Shown here: positions 54,001-62,052 of the stretch, one piece after another
Layout of the letters: each line of letters starts with the position of its first letter
Numbering within the stretch: position 1 is the stretch's first letter
Origin: Pseudomonas migulae NBRC 103157
GTDB taxonomy: Bacteria; Pseudomonadota; Gammaproteobacteria; Pseudomonadales; Pseudomonadaceae
Length of the DNA: 64,000 nucleotides
Reading direction: 5' to 3'
Assembly: GCF_002091715.1 (NCBI RefSeq)
Contig: NZ_BDAG01000015.1
Span: 1 to 64,000 of the forward strand
Notes under the pieces: generated by a model
Seen by the model: only the letters and a program-made list of their open reading frames with translations
Databases searched by the model: none
Told to the model about the DNA's origin: nothing
Position numbers and translations under genes: made by a program

Positions 54001-54611
54001 GCAATGCGTTGTCGGACATGCATCACGATATTCGGGTCGTGCCGAATATGTTGGCGGCACACCTGTGGCCCAACCTTCGCAGTCAGCGCCGCACTTCGAA
54101 AAAACCTCGGGTCGGCTGGGGGGGCGGCACCAGTCACCATGGCGATCTGGCGGTGATCGCCGATGTGGTTCGCGAGCTGGCCAATGAAGTCGACTGGGTG
54201 TTCTTCGGCATGTGCCCGGAGGATTTGCGTCCGTACATGCATGAGTTCCATGGGGTGATCGGGCTGGATGCGTACCCGGCCAAACTGGCCAGTCTGAATC
54301 TGGATCTGGCGCTGGCTCCACTGGAGTTCCATATCTTCAACGACTGCAAGAGCAACCTGCGCTTGCTCGAGTACGGCGCCTGCGGTTATCCGGTGATCTG
54401 CACCGACACCGCTGCCTATCGGGGTTACCTGCCTTGCACTCGCGTGATGACCAACACCACCGATGAGTGGCTGCAGGCTATTCGCATGCATCTGTCCGAC
54501 CCGGATGCCAGTTACCGTATGGGCGATGAATTGCGTGAGGTGGTGTTGCGCGACTACATGCTGCGCGGGGATAACCTGCGGTACTGGGAGCATGGCTGGT
54601 TGGACGACTGA
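51018..54611 (+). CDS. Large multi-domain flagellin glycosyltransferase (Fgt1-like)
   Basis: A 1197-aa protein with several glycosyltransferase modules in one chain. An N-terminal GT2 domain spans about 1-270 (LVSLVIPAFNPRFFARALHT, DDD in FLCDDDQLFSSC). A second GT2-like region spans ~335-570 and a third GT2 ~576-815 (RPLVSIIIVSKDQISALQRC, YELLLVDNGSES). A C-terminal GT-B-like part spans ~870-1197 (QRRTSKKPRVGWGGGTSHHG). The GTG at 51018 (VNSLPLVSLV) is preferred over a TTG at 50934; neither has a good ribosome-binding site. The position just after flgL matches the glycosylation-island glycosyltransferases of other pseudomonads. The sugar donor is not determinable. Confidence 0.82.
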   Translation: MNSLPLVSLVIPAFNPRFFARALHTAVSQGYGNLEIIVCDDSRGHEIEDIVASVIEQGAGVRYVRNPQTLGLVGNLHACLEQAQGEYIKFLCDDDQLFSSCIERQAQLLIDCADVNLVMAQRLFWDADDIMLPSRLENTPLSPVCGVFKGDDLLAIFENFPANILGGFSNALFRRADLLELLPALTQPGHCFVATLDFALYVCLMRRGNVAVSNHVLSVERLYPERLSSQQSMKDAAQIEQQWLSQMLKARSGESAPAPGWVRYVPLTSVAESPRVWEELPLSRTLGTKQTTQDWHVGIASVSFSELYAQWLECRLLTDGQRRLLPNTLTAWPSVPKIVPVIIDEDGSRSALELTLQSLAAQDYPPELTLVLSTSCTQAELDERVFRLPLQDDWQQQINDLLPQLAGADWFYLLRAGDRLVVPALLVMAERIALTPTLKCLYSDEGGLRLGESAEPAFKPDFNLDLMRSYPYVGRALAFERDRFLSVGGFNSEFAELAPHDVLWRMVENDGTQAVGHIAEILLESSLDLAKWLSQPQVLDINPLLLEAHLQRLGIAHEIRPGSSTILNRIDYLHGDRPLVSIIIVSKDQISALQRCVESLLEKTGYGEYELLLVDNGSESVDARTWFDGMAQLDRQRIRVLSYGQQGSAAAVRNFAVSQAAGDYVLMLNPYTVITQADWLAELLNHAQRPEVGVVGAKLFNPDGRIVHAGLILGLQGPAGVPFYGESLQAAGYMFRLQVAHDFSAVGGDCLMVRKAVFDAVGGLDEQDLAQSLNEVDLCLRIGQEGYLVVWTPYAQLALGAQPVVAALEGDQARSEQEQEVFYKRWLPIVARDPAYNPNLALQGLAVASFSLEPGLRSGWSPFSKAQLPKVLALPVNASAIGHYRVTQPLIELEAAGRAHGRIHYNLPTIIEVERHSPDVIILQGRYSEGPINEIPSLQKYSGARRIYELDDFVINVPHRNAHIRNMPGKDEMEKLVRRAIGMCDRVVVSTESLGNALSDMHHDIRVVPNMLAAHLWPNLRSQRRTSKKPRVGWGGGTSHHGDLAVIADVVRELANEVDWVFFGMCPEDLRPYMHEFHGVIGLDAYPAKLASLNLDLALAPLEFHIFNDCKSNLRLLEYGACGYPVICTDTAAYRGYLPCTRVMTNTTDEWLQAIRMHLSDPDASYRMGDELREVVLRDYMLRGDNLRYWEHGWLDD

Positions 54612-55004
54612 AAATAAACCGCCTTTAGCCGCCAGGCTGCTATCGACCCGGCCCCGGCCCGGACGAAGCTGCCGTCATCACAACCGTTCAATGAGGCATG
54701 TTCGGGCTATCCGTGACCGCCTGGCGGCTTTCAGCAGCCAGGCGGCAGCTACGACAGACTTTCCCGTTTCGGGCAATCCGAGATGGCGCGCTTCCTGCAG
54801 GTCTCCCCAATATCGCCATAAATCGTGCATTTTCGGCGCGGCCATAAGGCTGTGCGTCTGGCTTGAAGCGTTGCACTTCAGGTCCGAGCCAATTCTCTGG
54901 CACATCAATGGACACTGAGTGGGGCAAGTTTCACCACTCCGCCGTTGTGGCAAAAACATCATTGTTAAGTTCATCGGGCGATTCGCCGATTCTGGGGACA
55001 CGTT
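54612..55004. other. Gap between the two large glycosyltransferase genes
   Basis: 393 bases with no convincing gene. A hairpin CCGCCTGGC...GCCAGGCGG lies at about 54718-54746. TAAG-N15-GCCGATTC at 54966-54992 resembles a FliA promoter but leaves only ~5 bases before the next start. The rest shows nothing I can support. Confidence 0.5.
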
Positions 55005-57935
55005 ATGCAAGGCAAGTACGGTTCTGAACACGCTTTACCACTGAACGAGCAGTTGACGGTGGTGTTGATCACCCACAACAGGCCCGCATTCTTGCGCAGG
55101 GCGCTGCAGTTCTACAGTCCCTTGCCTTGCCGGATCATTGTGTTGGACTCCTCGACCCAGGCAAGCGAGGGGATTGCCGACGCTTTTCCGAACGTCGATT
55201 ATCTGCACCTGCCACAGTTTGGCTACTGGGATGCCCAGGCCAAGGTCGTCTACGGCATCGATCAGGTCACTACACCGTATATCGTGTTTGCCGCGGACGA
55301 TGATTTCCTCGTGCATGAGTCACTGAAAGAGTCGGTAGCGTTTCTGGAGGCGAATCAGGATTACGGCATGTGCCATGGCTACTGCCTGATGTACCTGGCG
55401 CTGGCAGGTAGCGTGACCTACTACCGCCGCGACAAGAAAGTCTGCGAAGACTATTCGTCCGAGCGGGCCCAGGATCGTGTGCTGGACTTCATGGGCCAGT
55501 TCATTCCGCCCTTCTATGCCGTTCACCGTACCTCGCTGTTTCGCGACTGGTATGCGGCCATGCCCCATGACGCGAAGTTCGAGTGGCAGGAAATCGGCCA
55601 CTCGTACTACATGCTGGCCCGCGCCAAGGCACGGATTCTGCCGATACCGTACGTGGTGCGTGAGATCAACTACATGCAGTCGGAGCACAAGACCGATGTG
55701 TATCACTCGCTCACCTTCGCCGATGCCAAGTCAGTGGCTGAGCGCGAGGCTTTTGCCGAGTTCCTGGCGGCGCTGCCCACCGAGATTACTGAGCTGGAGC
55801 CGGAGCAGGGCAAACAATTCGCGCTCCAGTGTTTCGAAGCGATGGCCGACAGCCTGAGAACGGGGAAGGCGCTGGCGGCCGAAATCATTTTCGACTCCCA
55901 CTGGAACAGCGCCTTGAAAGTGCCAGAGCGACGTTTCGCGCCCAAGCAGTACGTCGAAATGCCCTTTTATAACCAGACCTTTTTCGATCAGTTGACCCAT
56001 ATCGAGTTTCTGCTCCATGCGATGCCAGCCGGACGTGTTCAGCTACAGCAGCTTGAAGGCGTGTGGACCCATCAGTACGACTTGATGCGTGCACGCAACA
56101 ACGATACGCCTGAGAGTGTCGTCGACCGTCTGTGGCGTGCCCACGATCTCAATATGTTCAACCGGCACCTGATTCAGTGCCTGGTGGACCAGTTGCAAGG
56201 TCTTGGCGAGGAAGAAGAGGCGCAAGGGATGATCGCGTGGGCCGAGCGTCTGGATACGCTCCCGCCTCAGCTCATCCGCCAGACATTCGAATCCACGCAA
56301 TCCGGGCGTTTAATCAAGTGGCTGGAGGCGCGAGAGCCGGACGCTGTACAGCGAGAGGCCATCGCCCGGCATCTGGCGGCCCACCAGGGCGGCCCGCAGT
56401 TCGGCATCCTGATCCTGGACCTGGAGAACGATGTCGGCAAATTGCAGGTGACCCTCGACAGTCTTCTGGAAGGGCACTGCAAGGCGTTCAAGATCGTGGT
56501 CTTCACCACTGGCGAACCGTTGGCGGCGACCACGGCGCAAAACACCCTGCACTTTGTCCGGGTCACCCAGGGCAATTACGTCGACAAACTGAATCAGGTC
56601 GCTCGGCAGTCGACTTGCGACTGGTTGTTGCTGGCAGAAGTGGATGACGAGTTCACCGCCGGCGGTTTGTTGCGAGCGAGCCTGGAACTGTTGGAGGCGC
56701 CGCAATGCCGTGCGGTGTCGACAGATGAAATCCAGCGTCAGGCCAATGGTTCATTGGTGGATGTGTTCCGACCGGGCTTCAACCTTGACCTGCTGCAAAG
56801 TTTCCCGGCGATGATGTCACGCCATTGGCTGATACGCCGTGAGGTGCTGGTAGAAGCTGGCGGTTATTCTGCTGACTTCAGCAAGGCGCTGGAGTTCGAT
56901 TTGCTGCTGCGGGTGATCGAACAGGGCGGAATGTCGGGGCTGGCTCATCTGGATGAGCCGCTGCTGATCAGTTCGGCGGTGGTCGTGGAAGATAACGCCC
57001 ATGAGCGTCAGGCCTTGATTCGGCACCTCGCGACGCGGGGCTACAAGGCTCAGGTGACCTCGCCGGTGCCGGGCACCTACCACATCGATTATCGCCGCAC
57101 CGAGCGGCCGCTGGTGTCGATCATCCTGCCTGTCCAGGACAACTTGCCGGTCTTGCAACGCTGCCTGGCCAGCGTACTGCAGAGAACCCGCTATACCCAC
57201 TATGAGGTGCTGATCGCGGACAACCAGAGCCAGTCGTCCGCTGTCGCGGCCTGGCTGGACAGCCAGGAGCAACAGGTAGGTAACGTGCGTGTACTCAGGA
57301 CTGACCGTCGCCTCAGTGCGTCGGCCTTGCACAACGCCGCCTGCCAACAGGCCCGGGGCGAGTACCTGGTGCTGCTGGCGGCCGACAGCGAAGTGGTCAA
57401 TCCGAACTGGATCGAGTCCTTGCTCAACCAGGCTCAGCGCCCGGAAGTCGGCGTGGTCGGCGCGAAGCTGTTCGATTCTGACACCCAGGTGTCCCAGGCC
57501 GGACTGATCCTCGGCCTGAACGGCGGCGTTGGTTCGCCTTTCATTGGCGAAGACAAAGATGCCAAGGGTTATATGCACCGCCTGGTGGTGGAGCAGAATT
57601 ATTCGGCCGTTTCCTCGGTGTGCATGATGATTCGTAAAGAGATCTACGAGGCAGTCGGCGGCCTGGATGAAGACGCCTTCGCCGAAGCCTTCAGTGATGT
57701 CGATTTGTGCCTGAAAGTGGGCCAGGCCGGTTATCTGACGGTCTGGACGCCACTCGTACAGGTTTTCCATTCGGGCGAGCTTCCAGACGCGCCGCAAGCG
57801 CTTGCTGCGCTTCGTCAGAAGTGGGCCGCTGCGTTCGAGTATGACCAGGCGTACAACAAGAACCTTGTATCGACCGGCAAGGCTTTTACGCTCGGTGAGG
57901 TGTCCGGGGTGGATTGGGCGCAGTTACTGGTTTAA
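55005..57935 (+). CDS. Large multi-domain glycosyltransferase (Fgt2-like)
   Basis: A 976-aa protein. The N-terminal ~250 residues form a TIGR00180-type transferase (LTVVLITHNRPAFLRRALQF, catalytic acidic motif in VFAADDDFLV). A central, GT2-like but divergent part spans ~460-690 (FGILILDLENDVGKLQVTLD). The C-terminal GT2 domain spans ~700-950 (RPLVSIILPVQDNLPVLQRC, VDLCLKVGQAGYLTVWTP). The C-terminal module is clearly related to the third domain of the preceding transferase (both have AQRPEVGVVGAKLF). Its expected role is flagellin O-glycan elongation or transfer. The start ATG follows GGGGACACGTT. Confidence 0.82.
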   Translation: MQGKYGSEHALPLNEQLTVVLITHNRPAFLRRALQFYSPLPCRIIVLDSSTQASEGIADAFPNVDYLHLPQFGYWDAQAKVVYGIDQVTTPYIVFAADDDFLVHESLKESVAFLEANQDYGMCHGYCLMYLALAGSVTYYRRDKKVCEDYSSERAQDRVLDFMGQFIPPFYAVHRTSLFRDWYAAMPHDAKFEWQEIGHSYYMLARAKARILPIPYVVREINYMQSEHKTDVYHSLTFADAKSVAEREAFAEFLAALPTEITELEPEQGKQFALQCFEAMADSLRTGKALAAEIIFDSHWNSALKVPERRFAPKQYVEMPFYNQTFFDQLTHIEFLLHAMPAGRVQLQQLEGVWTHQYDLMRARNNDTPESVVDRLWRAHDLNMFNRHLIQCLVDQLQGLGEEEEAQGMIAWAERLDTLPPQLIRQTFESTQSGRLIKWLEAREPDAVQREAIARHLAAHQGGPQFGILILDLENDVGKLQVTLDSLLEGHCKAFKIVVFTTGEPLAATTAQNTLHFVRVTQGNYVDKLNQVARQSTCDWLLLAEVDDEFTAGGLLRASLELLEAPQCRAVSTDEIQRQANGSLVDVFRPGFNLDLLQSFPAMMSRHWLIRREVLVEAGGYSADFSKALEFDLLLRVIEQGGMSGLAHLDEPLLISSAVVVEDNAHERQALIRHLATRGYKAQVTSPVPGTYHIDYRRTERPLVSIILPVQDNLPVLQRCLASVLQRTRYTHYEVLIADNQSQSSAVAAWLDSQEQQVGNVRVLRTDRRLSASALHNAACQQARGEYLVLLAADSEVVNPNWIESLLNQAQRPEVGVVGAKLFDSDTQVSQAGLILGLNGGVGSPFIGEDKDAKGYMHRLVVEQNYSAVSSVCMMIRKEIYEAVGGLDEDAFAEAFSDVDLCLKVGQAGYLTVWTPLVQVFHSGELPDAPQALAALRQKWAAAFEYDQAYNKNLVSTGKAFTLGEVSGVDWAQLLV

Positions 57936-57965
57936 GTCTGGTTGATCGTTAAAAGGAGTCACGGC

Positions 57966-58031
57966 ATGTTCAATCTTATCTCCAAGCCCGTGGATCAGCT
58001 CGCGGCTCCGCGTGCGGTGCCGCGTTTATGA
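57966..58031 (+). CDS. 21-codon minicistron translationally coupled to pseC
   Basis: The ATG has a strong AAAAGGAG seven bases upstream. The frame reads MFNLISKPVDQLAAPRAVPR-L and stops with TGA overlapping the pseC ATG (ATGA). pseC itself has no ribosome-binding site, so this short frame probably loads ribosomes for it. It may be a remnant of a lost gene (PseB proteins often begin MFN) or a simple coupling device; the peptide matches nothing I recognise. Confidence 0.5.
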   Translation: MFNLISKPVDQLAAPRAVPRL

Positions 58032-59233
58032 TTCCTTATCAGATCCCCTATGGATGCCAGAGCATCGATCAGTCGGACATCGACGCGGTGGTGGCGGTAC
58101 TCAAGTCTCCCTGGTTGACCCAGGGACCGACCATCGAGCGCTTTGAAACCGCAGTGGCCGAACGTTGTCAGGCCGACTTTGCGGTCGCCGTGTGCAATGC
58201 CACGGCGGCCTTGCACATTGCCTGCCTGGCGGCGGGCCTGGGGCCGGGTGATCGTCTCTGGACCAGTCCCAATACCTTTGTGGCGTCCGCTAACTGCGGG
58301 CGTTACTGCGGCGCCGAAGTGGATTTCGTCGACATTGATCCACTGACGCTGAACCTCGACGCGGGGCTGCTGGCACAAAAACTGGAGGCCGCCGAGCGAG
58401 TGGGGCAATTGCCTAAAGTGGTCATTGCGGTGGCTTTTTCAGGCCAGAGTTGCGATATGCACACCATTGCCGAGCTCTCCGAGCGCTACGGCTTCACCTT
58501 GATCGAGGACGCTGCCCATGCGATAGGCGCTTCTTACCTGGGGCGGCCGGTGGGTTGTGGCGCTTATGCAGCGATGACGATCTTCAGTTTCCACCCGGTC
58601 AAGATCGTGACCTCGGCGGAGGGCGGGATGGTCCTGACCAATGATCCGAAGCTCGCCGCGCGCTTGCGGCGCTTGCGCAGTCATGGCATCACCGGCGACC
58701 CGGCGCAAATGACGGCGCCTGCCCAGGGGCTCTGGTATTACCAGCAACTGGAGCTGGGGTTTAATTATCGAATGACCGATCTGCATGCGGCGCTCGGACT
58801 TTCGCAGATGACCCGGATCGATGAGTTCATCGCCCGACGACGTGAACTGGCGGCGCGCTACGACCAGCTGCTGGCGGGGTTGCCGCTGACAGTGCCTTTC
58901 GGCCAGCCGGGAGCGGAGTCGGCCTGGCACCTTTACGTGGTGCGCTTTAAGTTCGATCGGATCGAGGCGACTCAGCGAGAGGTTTTTGATGCGCTGAGAG
59001 CGGTGGGGATTGGTGTGAACCTGCATTACATCCCTGTGCATCTTCAGCCTTATTATCGCGAGCAGGGGTTTGCTGACGGAGATTTTCCCGAGGCTGAGCG
59101 CTACTTCCACGAAGCGATCAGTTTGCCGTTGTTTCCGGGGCTGAGCGAAGAGCAGCAAGACTATGTGGTGGCGCAGTTACGACGGATTGTCGGCCAGGCG
59201 CCTTCAGAAGACTCAAGGGTAAGACATGCGTGA
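58028..59233 (+). CDS. pseC: UDP-4-amino-sugar aminotransferase PseC
   Basis: A 401-aa DegT/DnrJ/EryC1 PLP enzyme. It aminates UDP-2-acetamido-2,6-dideoxy-beta-L-arabino-hexos-4-ulose to the 4-amino sugar (second step of pseudaminic acid synthesis). The start IPYGCQSIDQSDIDAVVAVL is family-typical. The PLP lysine is Lys192 in FHPVKIVTSAEGGMV, with LIEDAAHAIGASY and YRMTDLHAALGLSQM conserved. It is coupled to the minicistron upstream and overlaps the next gene by 8 bases. A LegC/viosamine-type donor cannot be fully excluded on homology alone, but pseFGHI downstream fix the pathway. Confidence 0.92.
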   Translation: MIPYQIPYGCQSIDQSDIDAVVAVLKSPWLTQGPTIERFETAVAERCQADFAVAVCNATAALHIACLAAGLGPGDRLWTSPNTFVASANCGRYCGAEVDFVDIDPLTLNLDAGLLAQKLEAAERVGQLPKVVIAVAFSGQSCDMHTIAELSERYGFTLIEDAAHAIGASYLGRPVGCGAYAAMTIFSFHPVKIVTSAEGGMVLTNDPKLAARLRRLRSHGITGDPAQMTAPAQGLWYYQQLELGFNYRMTDLHAALGLSQMTRIDEFIARRRELAARYDQLLAGLPLTVPFGQPGAESAWHLYVVRFKFDRIEATQREVFDALRAVGIGVNLHYIPVHLQPYYREQGFADGDFPEAERYFHEAISLPLFPGLSEEQQDYVVAQLRRIVGQAPSEDSRVRHA

Positions 59234-59846
59234 ATTGAGTGAACAAGAATGCTTCTGGCGTGGCGACTTCGGCGACCAGTATGTCGCCCGCAATCAGGGC
59301 CAGCCGTTGATCGCGGCCAACCTGGCGCTGTTTGCCAAGGCCCTGGCGCGTACCGGTCGGATCGAGAGCCTGCTGGAGTTGGGCACCAACACCGGCAACA
59401 ACCTGCAGGCCTTGCATCAACTGCTGCCCGGTTGTGTCCTGCAGGGTGTCGAGATCAATGCCAGCGCTCAAGCGCAAGCCCAGGCCCTGGGGATCGCTGA
59501 TGTCTGGCACGGTTCCCTGTTCGACTATCCGCGAGAGCGCACCTATCAGCTGACTCTGAGCAAGGGTGTACTGATTCACCTGGATCCGCAGTTACTGCCG
59601 GCGGCCTACGCGCAACTGTATGAACTGAGTCGACGCTATATCCTGATCTGCGAGTATTACAACCCGGTGCCGGTCGAGGTGCCCTATCGCGGTAACAGCG
59701 GCAAGCTGTTCAAGCGTGATTTCGCTGGGGAAATGCTCGACCGTTACAGCGATTTGCAGCTGCTGGACTATGGCTTCAGCTATCACCGCGATCCGCAGTT
59801 CCCAGCTGACGATGTCAACTGGTTCCTGTTGGAAAAACGTCCTTGA
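59226..59846 (+). CDS. Pseudaminic acid biosynthesis-associated methyltransferase
   Basis: A 206-aa SAM-dependent methyltransferase-like protein. The SAM motif is LLELGTNTGNNLQALHQLLP, with VLQGVEINASAQAQAQALGI after it and a family-typical end GFSYHRDPQFPADDVNWFLL. It resembles the pseudaminic-acid-associated methylase group (TIGR03587-type). The acceptor is unknown; a methylated Pse derivative is the inference. It overlaps pseC by 8 bases and pseF by 4. Confidence 0.82.
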   Translation: MRELSEQECFWRGDFGDQYVARNQGQPLIAANLALFAKALARTGRIESLLELGTNTGNNLQALHQLLPGCVLQGVEINASAQAQAQALGIADVWHGSLFDYPRERTYQLTLSKGVLIHLDPQLLPAAYAQLYELSRRYILICEYYNPVPVEVPYRGNSGKLFKRDFAGEMLDRYSDLQLLDYGFSYHRDPQFPADDVNWFLLEKRP

Positions 59847-60550
59847 GTGCGATCGCAATCATCCCGGCCCGGGGCGGTAGCAAGCGCATCCCGCGCAAGA
59901 ATCTCAAGCTGTTCCATGGCGAGCCGATGATTGTCCATTCGATTCGGCTTGCCCTGGCCTCCGGGCTGTTCCAGCAGGTGGTGGTCAGTACCGATGATGA
60001 GGAGATCGCGACGCTGGCCCGGGCCCGTGGGGCGCAGGTGCCTTTTATGCGTCCGGCGGCACTGGCCGATGACTTCGCCGGGACGGCGGCGGTGATCGCC
60101 CATGCGGTTGAAACGTTGAAGGGACAGGGCTGGTCGTTCGATTTTGCCTGTTGTATCTATGCCACTGCGCCTTTGTTGCAAGCCCGGTTTTTGTGTCAGG
60201 GTCTTGAGTTGCTGGAGCAGAACCCTGAGAAGTCCTTTGCTTTTTCGGTCTGTGAGTTCGGCTTCCCCATCCAGCGTGCCTTGATGCTGGATGGACAGGG
60301 TGCGCTGTTGCCCATCTATCCAGAGTATCGACAGACTCGCTCCCAGGACCTGCCCCCATCCTTTCAGGACGCCGGGCAGTTCTACTGGGGGCGCAGCAGC
60401 GCCTGGTCAGGTGGTGAGGTGATGTATTCGTCGGCGAGTCTGCCGGTCATCCTGCCGCGTTATTTGGTGCAGGACATCGACACCCCTGAAGACTGGAAGC
60501 GCGCGGAGTACTTGTATGCCGCGTTGAAGGCTGGCGGTGAGCTGCAATGA
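59843..60550 (+). CDS. pseF: Pseudaminic acid cytidylyltransferase PseF
   Basis: A 235-aa CMP-sugar synthetase. The only usable start is an unusual TTG at 59843, overlapping the preceding stop. The CTP-binding motif AIAIIPARGGSKRIPRKNLK and the later FQDAGQFYWGRSSAW are characteristic. It activates pseudaminic acid to CMP-Pse for the transferases. It overlaps pseG by 4 bases (ATGA). Confidence 0.92.
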   Translation: MSAIAIIPARGGSKRIPRKNLKLFHGEPMIVHSIRLALASGLFQQVVVSTDDEEIATLARARGAQVPFMRPAALADDFAGTAAVIAHAVETLKGQGWSFDFACCIYATAPLLQARFLCQGLELLEQNPEKSFAFSVCEFGFPIQRALMLDGQGALLPIYPEYRQTRSQDLPPSFQDAGQFYWGRSSAWSGGEVMYSSASLPVILPRYLVQDIDTPEDWKRAEYLYAALKAGGELQ

Positions 60551-62052
60551 GAGTGTTGATTCGCGCCGACGCGTCGCCGGCCATCGGCAGCGGCCACATC
60601 GCCCGCTGCCTGACACTGGCCAGGGTATTGCGCCAGCAGGGCAGCCATGTGGCCTTTGCCTGTCGTCTGTTATTGGGGCATCGTCTGGACACACTTCAGG
60701 CCGATGGCTTCGAAACCTTCGCGCTCCCCGATAGCTATTTCGGTGAGGATCCACAGCAGGCGATCGAATCCATGCTGCCGTGGCAGGCGGACATTGCTGC
60801 GCTCGGGCAGGTGTTGGACGGCCATCCGGCGTTCGACTGGATCATCGTCGACCACTACGGCCTGGACCATCACTGGCAGACCGCCGCCCGCCGATGGGCG
60901 CCACGGATCGCCGCCGTGGATGACCTCGCTACTCGAACCTATAGCGTCGATCTGCTGCTGAACCAGAATCTGTCGGGCACACCCGAGGCTTACGCGTCGC
61001 TCCTGGCACCCGGCTGCCGGACTTTGTTTGGCCCACGATTTGCGATGCTACGCGACGAATTCTGTTGCCCGGCCATCGAGATCAAGCCTCAAGCCAGGCG
61101 TGTACTGGTGAATTTCGGTGGTTTCGATGCGGCGATGCAGACTCATCACGCAATGCTGGCGCTGGCGGATTTCCATGAACTGGAAGTCGATTTTGTGGCC
61201 GGTGCCGGTAACCCTGCCTGGGCGCAGATGCAGGCCTTGGCGGCGGATCGCCCGCATTGGCGTTTACACAGTTTTGTCAGCGATTTTTACCGGTTGATGA
61301 GCCAGGCAGACCTGTTTGTCGGCGCTGGCGGTGGCACCAGTTGGGAGCGCGCGGCCATGGGGCTGCCGACGATTTGCATTGCCGTGTCGAACAATCAGCA
61401 GGCCAATGGCGAGGTCATGGCGGCCGCTGGCGCGCATGTGTTCATGGGCACTCGTGAGCAGGTCAGCGTTGAGCAATTACGCCTGGCCATTGGTTTTGTC
61501 GCGGACAATCGAAGCCTGCGCCAGAGTCTGGCGGTGCGCTCCCGAGAGTTGGTCGATGGCCGTGGTGCACAGCGGGTAGCGGCTGCGCTGGCGGGTGCCG
61601 TGCTGAGAATGCGTCCGGCGACCCTCGACGATGCGCAGTTGTTATTCGAAGGACGCAATGCCGAGGCGGTACGGCACTGGTCGCTGCAGAGCGACGTGAT
61701 CGATTGGACCACGCATCAGAACTGGTTGGTCGCGAGCCTGAGCAACGCACGGCGGCTGTTGTTGATCGCCGAGGCCGATGATGGCCCGGTCGGTGTGCTG
61801 CGTTATGACTTGCGCGACTCTGCCTGCGAAATGTCGATTTATCTGTTCGAAAGCCGACTCGGTCTGGGCTGGGGCAGGGCGCTGCTGGCGCGGGGTGAAG
61901 CCTTTGCGACGGCCCATTGGCCGCTAATGGACACCCTCAACGCAACGATAATGCCCGCCAACCAGCCGTCACAGAAGGTTTTTCGTGACGCAGGTTTCAC
62001 TCAGAATGCCTGTACGTTCACGCGCGTATTGAAGGATCGCAGAAATGACTAG
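60547..62052 (+). CDS. pseG: Fused PseG hydrolase and PseH-type N-acetyltransferase
   Basis: A 501-aa fusion. Residues ~1-345 are PseG, which removes UDP from UDP-2,4-diacetamido-2,4,6-trideoxy-altrose (MRVLIRADASPAIGSGHIAR with the catalytic His17; VGAGGGTSWERAAMGLPTIC). Residues ~350-501 are a GNAT acetyltransferase (RMRPATLDDAQLLFEGRNAE, ESRLGLGWGRALLARGEAFA), likely the PseH activity that supplies the 4-N-acetyl (or other acyl) group. The two are separate genes in Campylobacter and Helicobacter. The gene overlaps pseI by 8 bases. Confidence 0.9.
   Translation: MRVLIRADASPAIGSGHIARCLTLARVLRQQGSHVAFACRLLLGHRLDTLQADGFETFALPDSYFGEDPQQAIESMLPWQADIAALGQVLDGHPAFDWIIVDHYGLDHHWQTAARRWAPRIAAVDDLATRTYSVDLLLNQNLSGTPEAYASLLAPGCRTLFGPRFAMLRDEFCCPAIEIKPQARRVLVNFGGFDAAMQTHHAMLALADFHELEVDFVAGAGNPAWAQMQALAADRPHWRLHSFVSDFYRLMSQADLFVGAGGGTSWERAAMGLPTICIAVSNNQQANGEVMAAAGAHVFMGTREQVSVEQLRLAIGFVADNRSLRQSLAVRSRELVDGRGAQRVAAALAGAVLRMRPATLDDAQLLFEGRNAEAVRHWSLQSDVIDWTTHQNWLVASLSNARRLLLIAEADDGPVGVLRYDLRDSACEMSIYLFESRLGLGWGRALLARGEAFATAHWPLMDTLNATIMPANQPSQKVFRDAGFTQNACTFTRVLKDRRND

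Noticed and set aside
54688-54927. Small minus-strand frames between the glycosyltransferase genes
   Set aside because: No ribosome-binding site, no coding bias, and residues look like random GC-rich translation.
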